A stretch of 34,011 nt of DNA from QNYZ01 sp964577615 (GCA_964577615.1 CAZNZW010000035.1:1-34011); one strand, 5' to 3'; counted from the first letter of the stretch, positions 1 to 9,742 are shown. Translations and numbers: made by a program. The notes: a model not told the origin generated them from the letters alone.

Positions 1-230
1 AACCGGAGTTCATGCACCCAGGCGGAACTGTCCGTATACACGATCAGCAATCGATCCTTAAATGCCGCCGGGCGGGTATGGGCCGCACGGTTCGCCCCCA
101 CGGCCGCCGCCCACAGGTCCCAGACCCGGATCAGGTCCTGGTCGGCATAACGTCGAATGGTGGCCAGAACAGTATCCAGCCGGTTGCCGATGGGTATCGG
201 GCGCTTCAGTTTTTTGCGGGTCCGTTTCAT
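1..230 (-). CDS. DUF721/DciA-family protein, N-terminal part (runs off the window)
   Basis: The minus strand reads from an ATG at 228-230 to the window edge, giving about 76 residues without a stop. The peptide starts MKRTRKKLKRPIPIGNRLD and contains the block IRVWDLWAAAVG followed by LLIVYTDSSAWVHEL. This W-x-x-AVG block and the later S-x-x-W-x-x-EL block are typical of DUF721 proteins, the family that includes the DnaB helicase loader/regulator DciA. The C-terminus is outside the window, so length and function cannot be confirmed. The gene points away from hflK and probably shares the 231-453 intergenic region with it. DUF721 membership is fairly sure; a DciA-like role in replication is inference. 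Confidence 0.75.
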   Translation of the reverse strand, partial: MKRTRKKLKRPIPIGNRLDTVLATIRRYADQDLIRVWDLWAAAVGANRAAHTRPAAFKDRLLIVYTDSSAWVHELR

Positions 231-315
231 TTTTTCCAGTTTACTAGAACAGACGCTCAGCGTCAAATTCCAATGCCCGGGCGCATTTACGGCCACCGGC
301 GCCAATGCTTTTCCC

Positions 316-344
316 TTGACTTCGCCAGGCGCGTTATTTATGCT
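316..344 (+). promoter_or_regulatory. Candidate sigma70-type promoter for hflKC
   Basis: TTGACT (316-321) and TATGCT (339-344) are separated by 17 bp, about 110 bp upstream of the hflK start. It is the best match to a housekeeping promoter seen by eye in the 231-453 intergenic region, which otherwise shows no gene. Confidence 0.45.
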
Positions 345-453
345 TTACATAAGGGTTTTCACCGATCCGGAACAAAAACGACATACGGCAGATGCGACCC
401 GTCACCGATCCACTACCAATATGGAACCAAATTAAAAATAAAGGGCCAGGAAC

Positions 454-1488
454 ATGAACTGGGACTGGGAAAAACTGAAAGAGCACCAAAAATATCAAGG
501 CGACGGCGGGGGCGTGCGTCCCCCCCAGATGGACGAGATGCTCAACAAGATCAAGCAGGTCAAACTGCCGGGCGGCCCCATTGTTATTCTCGCCGCTCTT
601 GCGATTTTTTTCGCGATGTCAGCGGTTTTCACCGTCGATACGGACGAAGTGGGCGTGATTCAGCGATTCGGCCGATTTGTCCGAACCGTCCAGCCCGGGC
701 TTAATTTTAAATGGCCGGCCGGAATTGAAAAGGTAACCAAGGTTACCGTCCGCAAAGTTGAAAAAGAAGAATTCGGATTTCGCACCCTGCGGGCCCGCAC
801 CGGATCCCGTATTTCCACAAACACCGAAAACAACGTTGCGCTGATGCTCACCGGCGATCTGAATGTCGCGCTGGTTCCCTGGATTGTACAATACCGGATC
901 AAGGACCCGTACGACTTTCTTTTCAAGGTCCGGGATGTCAAACGCCTGCTGAGGGACATGTCGGAGGCCGCCATGCGGATGGTCGTCGGCGATCGAAGCA
1001 TCAACGAGATTATCAGCAAACGGCGGGAAATTGCCGACGCCGCCCGAAAAACGCTCCAGGAAGAGATGGATAACGCCGAAGCGGGGCTTGAGATTATCAC
1101 CATCGAAATGAAAAAAACCAACGTGCCCGGCCCGGTCCAGCCATCGTTTAACGAAGTCAACCAGGCCATCCAGGAAAAAGAACGGCTGATTTATCAGGCC
1201 AAGGAAGAGTACAACAAGGCCATCCCCACGGCCCGGGGCGAGGCCCAGCGGGTCATCCGGGAAGCCGAAGGGTATGCCCTGGACAAGGTCAACCGGGCCA
1301 AGGGGGACGCCACCCGTTTTACAGCCCTTTATACTGAATACGCCAAAGCCAAGGACATCACCAAACGACGCCTCTACCTGGAAGCCATCTCCGAACTATT
1401 TCCCAAGATGGGGCAGAAATTTATTGTCGATTCCAACCAACAAAACCTCCTGCCCTTTTTAAATCTGGGCAAACCGATAGGTAAATAA
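454..1488 (+). CDS. hflK: FtsH protease modulator subunit HflK (SPFH/band-7 protein)
   Basis: HflK and HflC form a large inner-membrane complex that encloses the AAA protease FtsH and restrains its action on membrane proteins. The 344-residue product has a short charged N-terminus, one membrane segment at about residues 43-62, and then a band-7/SPFH domain beginning with DEVGVIQRFGRF and PGLNFKWP, followed by a long charged helical part rich in Glu, Lys and Ala (about 245-310). Length and domain order fit HflK. The ATG is preceded by CCAGGAAC as a weak ribosome site. hflC starts 2 nt after the stop, the usual hflK-hflC order. Confidence 0.93.
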   Translation: MNWDWEKLKEHQKYQGDGGGVRPPQMDEMLNKIKQVKLPGGPIVILAALAIFFAMSAVFTVDTDEVGVIQRFGRFVRTVQPGLNFKWPAGIEKVTKVTVRKVEKEEFGFRTLRARTGSRISTNTENNVALMLTGDLNVALVPWIVQYRIKDPYDFLFKVRDVKRLLRDMSEAAMRMVVGDRSINEIISKRREIADAARKTLQEEMDNAEAGLEIITIEMKKTNVPGPVQPSFNEVNQAIQEKERLIYQAKEEYNKAIPTARGEAQRVIREAEGYALDKVNRAKGDATRFTALYTEYAKAKDITKRRLYLEAISELFPKMGQKFIVDSNQQNLLPFLNLGKPIGK

Positions 1489-1490
1489 CG

Positions 1491-2435
1491 ATGAAATCAA
1501 AAAACCTTATATTCATCCTGCTGATTGTAATCGCTGCCGCCGCTTACAGCATGGCGTACATTGTCGGTGAAACCGAACAGGTGGTCATCACTCAGTTCGG
1601 CCGAGTGGTCGGCCAGCCGATCAAAACCCCGGGGCTGAAATTCAAGATCCCGGTCATTCAGGTTGTCAACCGGTTCCCCAAATACCTGCTCGAATGGGAT
1701 GGTGATCCGGGTCAGATTCCAACCCTCGACAAAACATATATCTGGGTGGACCCCTTTGCCCGGTGGCGCATCGTGGATCCGGTGGCGTTTCTTCAGACAG
1801 TGACGGACGAATTCAATGCCAAAAACCGGCTGGATGAAATTATTGACCCGGCCGTCCGGAACTTTATTACGTCGTACCCGCTGATCGAAGCGGTCCGTCT
1901 GACCAACCGGACCCTGGACACCTATGAAGTGGGGTTGAATGTCAAGAGTGGCCAGAGCTTTGAGATTACCACGGGGCGGGACAAGATCACCAAGGGAATT
2001 CTGGCCCAGGCCCAGCCCAAGCTGACCAAGTTCGGCATCGAGATGGTCGACGTCAAGCTTAAACGGATCAATTACGTGGAAGAGGTCCGCAAGTCGGTCT
2101 ATGGCCGCATGATTGCCGAACGGAAACAGATTGCCGAAAAATTCCGCTCCGAAGGTGTCGGCGAAGCCCTGCAGATCCGGGGCGAAAAGGAAAAGGACTT
2201 AAAACAGATTACCTCCGAGGCGTATAAAGCCGCCCAGGAAATCAAGGGAAAGGCGGATGCCAAAGTAACGACAATCCTGGCCCGGGCCTTCAGCGTGGAT
2301 CCTGAATTTTATTCTTTTACCAAAACGCTGGACGTCTACCAGAAGACCCTTGACAAAAGCACCCAGGTCGTTCTGTCGACGGATTCTCAATTTTTAAAAT
2401 ATTTAAACAAATACCCGAACGCACAGGAACAATAG
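1491..2435 (+). CDS. hflC: FtsH protease modulator subunit HflC (SPFH/band-7 protein)
   Basis: This is the partner of HflK in the FtsH-containing membrane complex. The 314-residue product has an N-terminal membrane anchor (residues 5-24), then VGETEQVVITQFGRVVGQP and PGLKFKIP, the standard opening of HflC band-7 domains. The signature ILARAFSVDPEFYSFTKTL near residues 262-280 is typical of HflC C-termini. The start lies 2 nt after hflK, so the two are co-transcribed. A strong hairpin terminator follows the stop. Confidence 0.93.
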   Translation: MKSKNLIFILLIVIAAAAYSMAYIVGETEQVVITQFGRVVGQPIKTPGLKFKIPVIQVVNRFPKYLLEWDGDPGQIPTLDKTYIWVDPFARWRIVDPVAFLQTVTDEFNAKNRLDEIIDPAVRNFITSYPLIEAVRLTNRTLDTYEVGLNVKSGQSFEITTGRDKITKGILAQAQPKLTKFGIEMVDVKLKRINYVEEVRKSVYGRMIAERKQIAEKFRSEGVGEALQIRGEKEKDLKQITSEAYKAAQEIKGKADAKVTTILARAFSVDPEFYSFTKTLDVYQKTLDKSTQVVLSTDSQFLKYLNKYPNAQEQ

Positions 2436-2452
2436 TGCCGCCGGCCTGAACT

Positions 2453-2499
2453 AAAAAAGCACCGGTCATCAGTATGATTCGAATGACGGTGCTTTTTTT
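2453..2499. terminator. Bidirectional rho-independent terminator between hflC and the bS22-like gene
   Basis: Arms GCACCGGTCAT (2459-2469) and ATGACGGTGC (2483-2492) pair with one bulge. The hairpin has an A-run on its left and a run of seven T on its right, so it can terminate hflC on the plus strand and the small ribosomal gene on the minus strand. The scaffold gap begins just beyond it. Confidence 0.8.
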
Positions 2500-2515
2500 G
2501 CAGAAAAGAATTCAG

Positions 2516-2615
2516 NNNNNNNNNNNNNNNNNNNNNNNNNNNNNNNNNNNNNNNNNNNNNNNNNNNNNNNNNNNNNNNNNNNNNNNNNNNNNNNNNNNNN
2601 NNNNNNNNNNNNNNN
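2516..2615. other. Scaffold gap of 100 N
   Basis: Exactly 100 N, the default placeholder for a gap of unknown size. The 20 bases to the left (2496-2515) recur unchanged to the right (2616-2635), so the two contig ends probably overlap and the gap may have no real content. Confidence 0.98.
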
Positions 2616-2641
2616 TTTTGCAGAAAAGAATTCAGGCCGCA

Positions 2642-2740
2642 TTATTTACCCTTTCTTCTCTGATGGCGTGTCCGGGCAAGCAACTTGCGGTGCTTGTGTT
2701 TGCGCATTTTCTTCCGACGTTTTTTAATTACGCTGCCCAA
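2642..2740 (-). CDS. Small basic ribosomal protein, bS22 / AURKAIP1-COX24 (DUF1713) type
   Basis: This 32-residue gene begins at TTG (2738-2740) and ends at TAA (2642-2644). It encodes MGSVIKKRRKKMRKHKHRK followed by LLARTRHQRRKGK. The G-S-V-I-K-K-R-R-K-x-M opening and the H-R-K-L-L-x-R-T-R core are the hallmark of the COX24/AURKAIP1 domain, and of the 33-residue bS22 protein seen in mycobacterial 30S subunits. The start is supported by a very strong ribosome site, GAGGAGGTG, lying 6 nt upstream. The gene shares a terminator with hflC and has its own candidate promoter at 2772-2800. Family assignment is firm from the motif; ribosome binding in this organism is inferred. Confidence 0.85.
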   Translation of the reverse strand: MGSVIKKRRKKMRKHKHRKLLARTRHQRRKGK

Positions 2741-2771
2741 CTGATCACCTCCTCTCATCGATTATCTGAGT

Positions 2772-2800
2772 ACAATAACATCGGCTATTTACATTGTCCA
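2772..2800 (-). promoter_or_regulatory. Candidate promoter for the bS22-like gene
   Basis: On the minus strand TGGACA (2795-2800) and TATTGT (2772-2777) are spaced by 17 bp, about 30 bp ahead of the start codon. An 7-bp hairpin (2810-2833, arms ATCACGG/CCGTGAT) lies just upstream and has no T-run in the useful direction, so it is not called as a terminator. Confidence 0.4.
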
Positions 2801-2957
2801 TCTTTTTTTATCACGGTCGGGCCCGCCCGTGATATTTGACAAGCCGGCATTCGTCCGTTACATTTTACCCGGATCCGCAAGGGGATGTCATTTGAGGCGG
2901 ACCACCCAGCCAATGGGCCGTAAACATTGAACAGGACCCCGTATCCAGATAACTGCC

Positions 2958-3500
2958 ATGGGCACTCTCAGCACATTCAATCCGGATCAGATCCGGGTCG
3001 TCAACCACTCGGCCAGCATCGCCGAGGAACTGGTCAGCAATGCGTACAAGCTTTCGGCCAGTGAATGGCTGGCCCGGCGATACGACATCAAAACCCTGGC
3101 GGACCTGGCGCCGGAAGAGGTCGTCCACGGCCCCTTTGCCCAGATCATCCGCTATCGGGGCCAGCGCACGGATACCTCATTGTCTTCCGCCGCCTTTGAC
3201 CTGTATAAAATCTGCTTCCAGGACCACACCATTTTAAAAGCGCTGAAAAAATTCCCCCAGCTCAGGCTCTTCCCTTTTTCCCTGTATATCGTTACCCACG
3301 AACTGGTGCACATTATCCGGTTTACGAAATTCATGCAGAATTTTGTCGCCACCACCGACGAGAAGGCATGCGAAGAAATACGCGTCCATCAAAAAACCCA
3401 TGACATTCTCGGCCAGGCATGCATCGATAACCTGACGTCCGTCCTTGCTTTTTACAGCCGGCGGCGGGCCTGTCACGGCGGCTCCCCGGCCGTGTCTTGA
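2958..3500 (+). CDS. Unknown protein with an HELVH (HExxH) motif
   Basis: I do not recognise this 180-residue protein. It carries HELVH at residues 114-118, preceded by the hydrophobic stretch LFPFSLYIVT, which is how zinc-metallopeptidase active helices usually look. A Glu-rich stretch (DEKACEEIRVH) begins about 17 residues later and could supply a third ligand. There is no clear signal peptide or membrane segment. No convincing ribosome site precedes the ATG, so the start is uncertain. The next gene on the same strand is an FmdB zinc ribbon 87 nt downstream. A metalloprotease-like fold is possible but unproven; HExxH also occurs by chance. Confidence 0.6.
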   Translation: MGTLSTFNPDQIRVVNHSASIAEELVSNAYKLSASEWLARRYDIKTLADLAPEEVVHGPFAQIIRYRGQRTDTSLSSAAFDLYKICFQDHTILKALKKFPQLRLFPFSLYIVTHELVHIIRFTKFMQNFVATTDEKACEEIRVHQKTHDILGQACIDNLTSVLAFYSRRRACHGGSPAVS

Positions 3501-3587
3501 CAACGCCGAATCCTTAATTATTATTAGAACCGATTGGCACCATGGGAATGGTTTTGCCATTGCAACTGGATGAGGAGAGACAGAAAA

Positions 3588-3884
3588 ATGCCCATATACG
3601 AATATGAATGTACCCAATGCGGCGACCAGACCGAGGTACTGCAGAGATTTTCCGACAAGCCGCTGACCAAATGTAAAAACTGCGGGGGAAAACTCCACAA
3701 ACTCATATCACACAGCAGTTTTCATCTAAAAGGATCCGGCTGGTACGTTACCGATTACGCCGGTAAAAAGGACTCTGCCACCAAACCCATGGACAAGAAT
3801 ATGGACAAAAAAACAGACAAAAAGGCCGGCAGTTCATCCGCTGCCCGCCCGGAAAAAACATCTCCGTCCGGCAGCGATACCTGA
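3588..3884 (+). CDS. FmdB-family zinc-ribbon protein
   Basis: The 98-residue product opens with MPIYEYECTQCGDQTEVLQRF and continues to KCKNCGGKLHKLIS, the two CxxC pairs and Y-E-Y-x-C start that define the FmdB/CxxC zinc-ribbon family (putative regulatory or metal-binding proteins of unknown partner). The GSGWYVTDY motif near residues 49-57 is also usual for the family. The tail is a low-complexity Lys/Asp/Ser region. The start at 3588 is chosen because TGAGGAGAG lies about 9 nt upstream and the family always begins MPIYEY; a longer reading from 3534 has no such support. Confidence 0.88.
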   Translation: MPIYEYECTQCGDQTEVLQRFSDKPLTKCKNCGGKLHKLISHSSFHLKGSGWYVTDYAGKKDSATKPMDKNMDKKTDKKAGSSSAARPEKTSPSGSDT

Positions 3885-4026
3885 AAAAAGCGCCGGATTC
3901 CCGGCTGGAAATTATTATGCATGGGCTGTGATTGGAGACAAACCAAAGAAAATTTGTTTTTCAGTCTCTTTACAACCATGATCAAATGCTTATTCTTAGC
4001 GACGATAAAAACGTGAGGGAAACAAT

Positions 4027-4051
4027 TTGGCTGATGAAATCTGTCAGCCGA
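4027..4051 (+). promoter_or_regulatory. Inverted repeat in the groES leader, possible heat-shock operator
   Basis: TTGGCTGA, nine bases, then TCAGCCGA make an 8-bp dyad with one G-T pair, 43 bp ahead of groES. The 9-bp spacing equals that of the CIRCE element bound by HrcA, but the arm sequence is not CIRCE. It may be an operator or an RNA hairpin. Confidence 0.35.
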
Positions 4052-4094
4052 CGGTCTGTTACAATTAAAACCAAAGAAAAGGAGAAGTGAAGAA

Positions 4095-4382
4095 ATGAAA
4101 TTAAGACCTTTGCAGGATCGGATTCTGGTTCAGCGTGTCGAGGAAGAAGCCAAAACCAAAGGCGGGATCATCATTCCGGATACGGCCAAGGAAAAACCGG
4201 CCGAGGGAAAAGTGATTTCCGTGGGCAACGGCAAAGTGGGGGATGATGGTAAACGGACGCCTGTGGAGCTGAAAGCGGGCGACCGGATTCTGTTTGGCAA
4301 ATACTCCGGTACGGAAGTCAAGGTCGGGGGCGAGGAATACCTGATCATGCGGGAAGATGATGTCCTTGGTGTGATTGGATAA
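4095..4382 (+). CDS. groES: Co-chaperonin GroES
   Basis: GroES caps the GroEL barrel during ATP-driven protein folding in the cytoplasm. The 95-residue product starts MKLRPLQDRILVQRVEEEAK and has the mobile loop TKGGIIIPDTAKEKPAEG and the closing GEEYLIMREDDVLGVIG typical of the family. Length is standard. AGGAGAAG lies just ahead of the ATG. groEL follows after 91 nt. No CIRCE element was found; the inverted repeat at 4027-4051 is the only operator candidate. Confidence 0.97.
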   Translation: MKLRPLQDRILVQRVEEEAKTKGGIIIPDTAKEKPAEGKVISVGNGKVGDDGKRTPVELKAGDRILFGKYSGTEVKVGGEEYLIMREDDVLGVIG

Positions 4383-4473
4383 GGACCTGATCGGATCAAC
4401 GTATGATCAAATAAGCTTCTTCAATAAATAATTCGAAAATATTTCTTACGATACAAATGGAGGTTGCGTTAAA

Positions 4474-6129
<1,656 letters not shown>

Positions 6130-6182
6130 GAAGAATATGCCGATGTGGTCTCCATGACCACAATCCATTGATCGTTTATTCC

Positions 6183-6219
6183 AAAGCCCCCGCGCATGTT
6201 TCGCCGGGGGCTTTTTTTT
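6183..6219 (+). terminator. Rho-independent terminator after groEL
   Basis: AAGCCCCCG (6184-6192) pairs with CGGGGGCTT (6205-6213), followed by eight T. It ends the groESL operon; the xth start is 36 bp further on. Confidence 0.9.
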
Positions 6220-6254
6220 GTTGCCGCCGTTTAAGAAAACCCGATGGAGGAAAA

Positions 6255-7043
6255 ATGAAGGCGCGCCGGATCAAACTCGTTTCCTGGAATGTCAACGGCC
6301 TGCGGGCAATCATCAAAAAAGGATTCACAGATACGCTGGCCGCCGTGGATGCCGACATCTTTGCCATCCAGGAAACCAAACTCCAGGGCCATCAGCGCAC
6401 CGAAGAGATGACAGCGGTTCCCGGATATCAGTCGTACTGGTCCGATGCCAAGGTTAAAAAAGGGTACAGCGGTGTCGGTGTCTATTCCCGGCTGTCGCCC
6501 CGATCGGTTAAAACCGGTATCGGTATTGATCGCTACGATCATGAAGGCCGAATTATCGAGTTGGATTTCGGCGATTTTGTCTTCTTCAATGTCTATTTCC
6601 CCAACGGTCAGATGAACCCGCAGCGGCTCGAATATAAACTGGACTTTTACGCTGATTTTTTCGCTTATACCGACGCGCTCATGGCAAAAGGCCGGAGCGT
6701 TGTGATCTGCGGCGATTACAATACGGCCCATAACGAAATCGACCTGAAAAATGCCAGGGCCAACGCAAAGCGATCGGGATTTCTGGATATTGAACGGGCG
6801 TGGCTGGACAAGATTACCGCCAATGGGTATGTTGACACATTCCGCTATTTTTTTCCGGAAACAGTTAAATATTCGTGGTGGTCATATCGGTTCAAGGCCC
6901 GTGAACGCAATGCCGGATGGCGAATCGATTACTTCTTTGTCAGCCGGGACATGATTGACAAGGGGTGGGTGGTCGCGCCCTTTATCGACAATGATATCTA
7001 TGGATCGGATCACTGCCCGATCGGGGTGACGCTGAGCCTTTGA
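6255..7043 (+). CDS. xth: Exodeoxyribonuclease III (AP endonuclease)
   Basis: Exonuclease III cuts DNA at abasic sites and degrades 3' ends during base-excision repair. The 262-residue product has the endonuclease/exonuclease/phosphatase fold motifs in order: VSWNVNGLRA (about 9-18), IQETKLQ (38-44), GDYNTAHNEIDL (about 154-165), and the terminal YGSDHCPIGV with catalytic Asp-His. It also has the WRIDYFFVS block. The start at 6255 follows ATGGAGGAAAA, a good ribosome site; a longer reading from 6168 would run back through the groEL terminator and is rejected. It converges with gspB 27 nt downstream. Confidence 0.93.
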   Translation: MKARRIKLVSWNVNGLRAIIKKGFTDTLAAVDADIFAIQETKLQGHQRTEEMTAVPGYQSYWSDAKVKKGYSGVGVYSRLSPRSVKTGIGIDRYDHEGRIIELDFGDFVFFNVYFPNGQMNPQRLEYKLDFYADFFAYTDALMAKGRSVVICGDYNTAHNEIDLKNARANAKRSGFLDIERAWLDKITANGYVDTFRYFFPETVKYSWWSYRFKARERNAGWRIDYFFVSRDMIDKGWVVAPFIDNDIYGSDHCPIGVTLSL

Positions 7044-7070
7044 CCCTGCCCGCGGCCCTCTGCTAAAAGA

Positions 7071-7841
7071 TTACCGGTTAAACACCAGCCGAAAATACTG
7101 CTGGTTCTGCTGCAGGATGATATCCTTCTCACGGATTTTTGCCACAGTATAGCCATCGATATCGTCTCCTTCCCGCAACACCTGACCATCAATCACCGCC
7201 ATCCGCCGGCCGGGCTGCCGCGCCCAGGCCAGTGCCTGCAGTTTAATTTTCGTACTTTGCAGCGGTGGTGCATTTTGCCACGGCGCGCTGTTGCCGGAAC
7301 CTGAAGGGGCAGAACGGGTTTTATGCGGGGACGCTACAACCGGCGGAGCGGTTTTTGGCAGAACACGGCGCGTTTTCTTAACAGCGGGTGGCCGCCCCTG
7401 TTTCACCGGTCGGGCAGGGCCTTTGGCCACCTGCCGGGGCGGCTGTTTTCTCAAAGACTTGCGACGGCTGCGGCTGGCCGGCGGTGATGGGGTCCGCTTT
7501 TTTGCCGGGGATCTGGCCGTTTTTATTTTCTTGACCAGATCCCGTTGATGCGCATCGGGCCGTGTTGCGGCCGACCGGGTCCCCGCTTTGGACTGCCGGG
7601 CAACCGGATGCCGGACCGGTCCGTTTTTACCGGGACTGGGGGGTGTTTTCAGCGTGTTCCATGCAACGATACCGGCAGCGCCCAGCATCAGAACAGCGAA
7701 CAGACCTGCTATTCTCCACCCTTTCCACGAATACCCGGAATTCACCGCCGGACCCCCGGAGAAGCCATCGACTCCAATCCGGTCCCGGACAATTGCCGGT
7801 TTGGGTTCGGCTTTTTTAAGCGCCTTTAAGATAGTACTCAT
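7071..7841 (-). CDS. gspB: General secretion pathway protein GspB
   Basis: GspB works with GspA to place the secretin GspD in the outer membrane through the peptidoglycan. The 256-residue product begins MSTILKALKKAE, the usual GspB start, has one membrane segment (about 42-64), a long basic Pro/Arg/Lys-rich periplasmic linker (about 70-180), and a C-terminal GspB domain from about residue 195, with MAVIDGQVLREGDDIDGY and a closing YFRLVFNR. It starts 3 nt after gspA, so the two are translated from one transcript. No other type II secretion genes are in the window. Confidence 0.85.
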   Translation of the reverse strand: MSTILKALKKAEPKPAIVRDRIGVDGFSGGPAVNSGYSWKGWRIAGLFAVLMLGAAGIVAWNTLKTPPSPGKNGPVRHPVARQSKAGTRSAATRPDAHQRDLVKKIKTARSPAKKRTPSPPASRSRRKSLRKQPPRQVAKGPARPVKQGRPPAVKKTRRVLPKTAPPVVASPHKTRSAPSGSGNSAPWQNAPPLQSTKIKLQALAWARQPGRRMAVIDGQVLREGDDIDGYTVAKIREKDIILQQNQQYFRLVFNR

Positions 7842-7844
7842 TCA

Positions 7845-9590
7845 TCATCCTGAAGAATCGGCACCCGCGCCGATACTGGGTACCTGATACAATTTCAGAT
7901 CGTTATAGATGATCATTTTTGTGACGGGTCCCACCAGTCCATCAACGGGAATCCCGCCGCGGACCTGAATCTTTTTAACTATTCTTTTTGTCACATCATC
8001 ATAATCAGCCGTCAGAGCAACACCGGAAAATCCCATCTGCCGCAGCAGTTTCTTCAGTGTCAGGATGGTTTCCGCTGATGCATCGCCGGGTATGGTTCCG
8101 TAAAGCCCCTCAAAATCCTTCCAGAAAACACATGCCCATCGCCACCCGGTTTGTAATAAATCCCGTACGGAGACCGTTGTTTCCCGGTCTCCGGAAGTCA
8201 GCGTCAGATTCTCTTTCTCCCATTCAGTCAATACCAGATATCGGGTGGCATGGCCGACGTCAAACACCATTATTGCCGGAAGATTTATTTTCGCGGCCAG
8301 TGCCGGATTTCCCCGGATCCGATAAACTTTCAACCCATTGGCACCGGCAACCTGTCGAAAAAAATCCCAGTCATTCAGAGAATCGTCTGCAGCGGCGGGT
8401 ATATTGACGTCCTGCCGCCATAAGCCCAGCACCGCTGCAATGGCATCCCGGCGCGGTTCTTCCGGGCCCGGTACCGTCAGCCATTGCTTAAAGCCGGCGG
8501 TTGCCCCCCCATGTGCCGGAAGCGCGGCGGTTTTCAAATCCGAAGGCGGTTTTGCCGGCCCCTCCAGGGGAATCGTCAGCGCCGACTCTTTTTTCCCGGC
8601 CGGAGGCGGCATCTCAACCGGCTGGGTGACTGGTTCTTTTTTGGGGGCGGCCACTGCCCCGGAAAACGGATTGGCCGTAAACATTTTTGGAACCGCCCAG
8701 AAACCAAGTCCCGCAATCAGACAGACAGCCACCAGTGCCCACGGCCACCGAAACCGCAAAGGCAGCACGGCCCGGCGCCCTGCCCGATGATTCCGCAATT
8801 CCTTTGCGGCCAGGCGGGCCACGCGCCTGGATACGTGCGTCTCGTTCCGGCTGAATGCAGCAAGTAAAGCTCGATCACAGATCGTGTTGATCAGGCGGGG
8901 AATTCCCCTGGAAAAACGGTAAATCTCCCGGACAGCACCGGGCGTAAAAACGCGTTCTGCCCGGTTTGAAGCCACGGAGACACGATACGCAATATACTTC
9001 TCTGTTTCCGGACGGGTCAGGGGCAGAAGACAGCAGTTAAGCGAAATCCGCTGCCCCAGCTGGCGCAGTTTGCGGGAAGCGAGCAGATCATTCAGCTCCG
9101 GCTGGCCCACCAGGATAATTTGAAGCAGTTTGGACCGTGTGGTCTCGAGATTGGAAAGGAGCCGCAACTGTTCGAGCACATCCGGCGACAGATTCTGGGC
9201 TTCATCGATCAGCAGCACCACCCGGCGGTTTCTCGCTTTCATCTCAAGCAGAAAAGCATTAAGCCGGTTGATCAGGTCCCGGGGCAGATCAGCATCAAAG
9301 GCGATACCATATTCCTCGTTGATCGCCTGTAACAGCTCAACAACCCCGAGTACCGGATTGAAGATATAGGCCACCTCGGTATCGTCACCCAGATTTTCGA
9401 GAAACCGGCGGCACAGGGTGGTTTTACCCGTACCCACCTCACCGGTGATCAGGGTAAAACCCTCCCCCTGCCGGACGGCAAACTCCAGATGCGCCAGCGC
9501 TTCCTCATGGCTCGGTCCGAGGAAAAAATACGCCGGATCCGGCACAAGTTTAAACGGCCGGTCATTAAATCCGAAAAACGCTTCATACAT
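7845..9590 (-). CDS. gspA: GspA/ExeA-type AAA ATPase with peptidoglycan-binding C-terminus
   Basis: The 581-residue inner-membrane ATPase begins MYEAFFGFNDRPFKLVPDP, the standard ExeA/GspA opening. It has Walker A GEVGTGKTT at residues 50-58, Walker B VVLLIDEAQN near 124-133, an arginine-rich AAA lid to about 270, one membrane segment at about 284-307, then a periplasmic region with a C39-peptidase-like stretch (about 390-490) and a final peptidoglycan-binding domain (about 510-570, with GIPVDGLVGPVT). In Aeromonas, ExeA binds peptidoglycan and helps multimerise the secretin. It is directly followed by gspB and lies 152 nt after mtaB. Confidence 0.88.
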   Translation of the reverse strand: MYEAFFGFNDRPFKLVPDPAYFFLGPSHEEALAHLEFAVRQGEGFTLITGEVGTGKTTLCRRFLENLGDDTEVAYIFNPVLGVVELLQAINEEYGIAFDADLPRDLINRLNAFLLEMKARNRRVVLLIDEAQNLSPDVLEQLRLLSNLETTRSKLLQIILVGQPELNDLLASRKLRQLGQRISLNCCLLPLTRPETEKYIAYRVSVASNRAERVFTPGAVREIYRFSRGIPRLINTICDRALLAAFSRNETHVSRRVARLAAKELRNHRAGRRAVLPLRFRWPWALVAVCLIAGLGFWAVPKMFTANPFSGAVAAPKKEPVTQPVEMPPPAGKKESALTIPLEGPAKPPSDLKTAALPAHGGATAGFKQWLTVPGPEEPRRDAIAAVLGLWRQDVNIPAAADDSLNDWDFFRQVAGANGLKVYRIRGNPALAAKINLPAIMVFDVGHATRYLVLTEWEKENLTLTSGDRETTVSVRDLLQTGWRWACVFWKDFEGLYGTIPGDASAETILTLKKLLRQMGFSGVALTADYDDVTKRIVKKIQVRGGIPVDGLVGPVTKMIIYNDLKLYQVPSIGAGADSSG

Positions 9591-9742
9591 ACCGGACGGC
9601 CTCTGCCCGTGTCATCCTGCCGGTTCTTCTTCCCATCTGTCTACCCATCGGCGGGCCGATCGAAACAATGCCCCGCCATCTATGTCCAACCTGAAGGATT
9701 ACCCTAAATAAAAATCCGACTTCAGTCAATTTATTACGAAAA

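Noticed and set aside
2474..2839. An open frame spanning the N gap
   Set aside because: It is made of placeholder bases and a repeated contig end, and overlaps the small ribosomal gene on the other strand.
3885..4094. A CIRCE or sigma32 promoter before groES
   Set aside because: No match to the CIRCE arms TTAGCACTC/GAGTGCTAA and no convincing heat-shock promoter was found; only the different dyad at 4027-4051 is reported.
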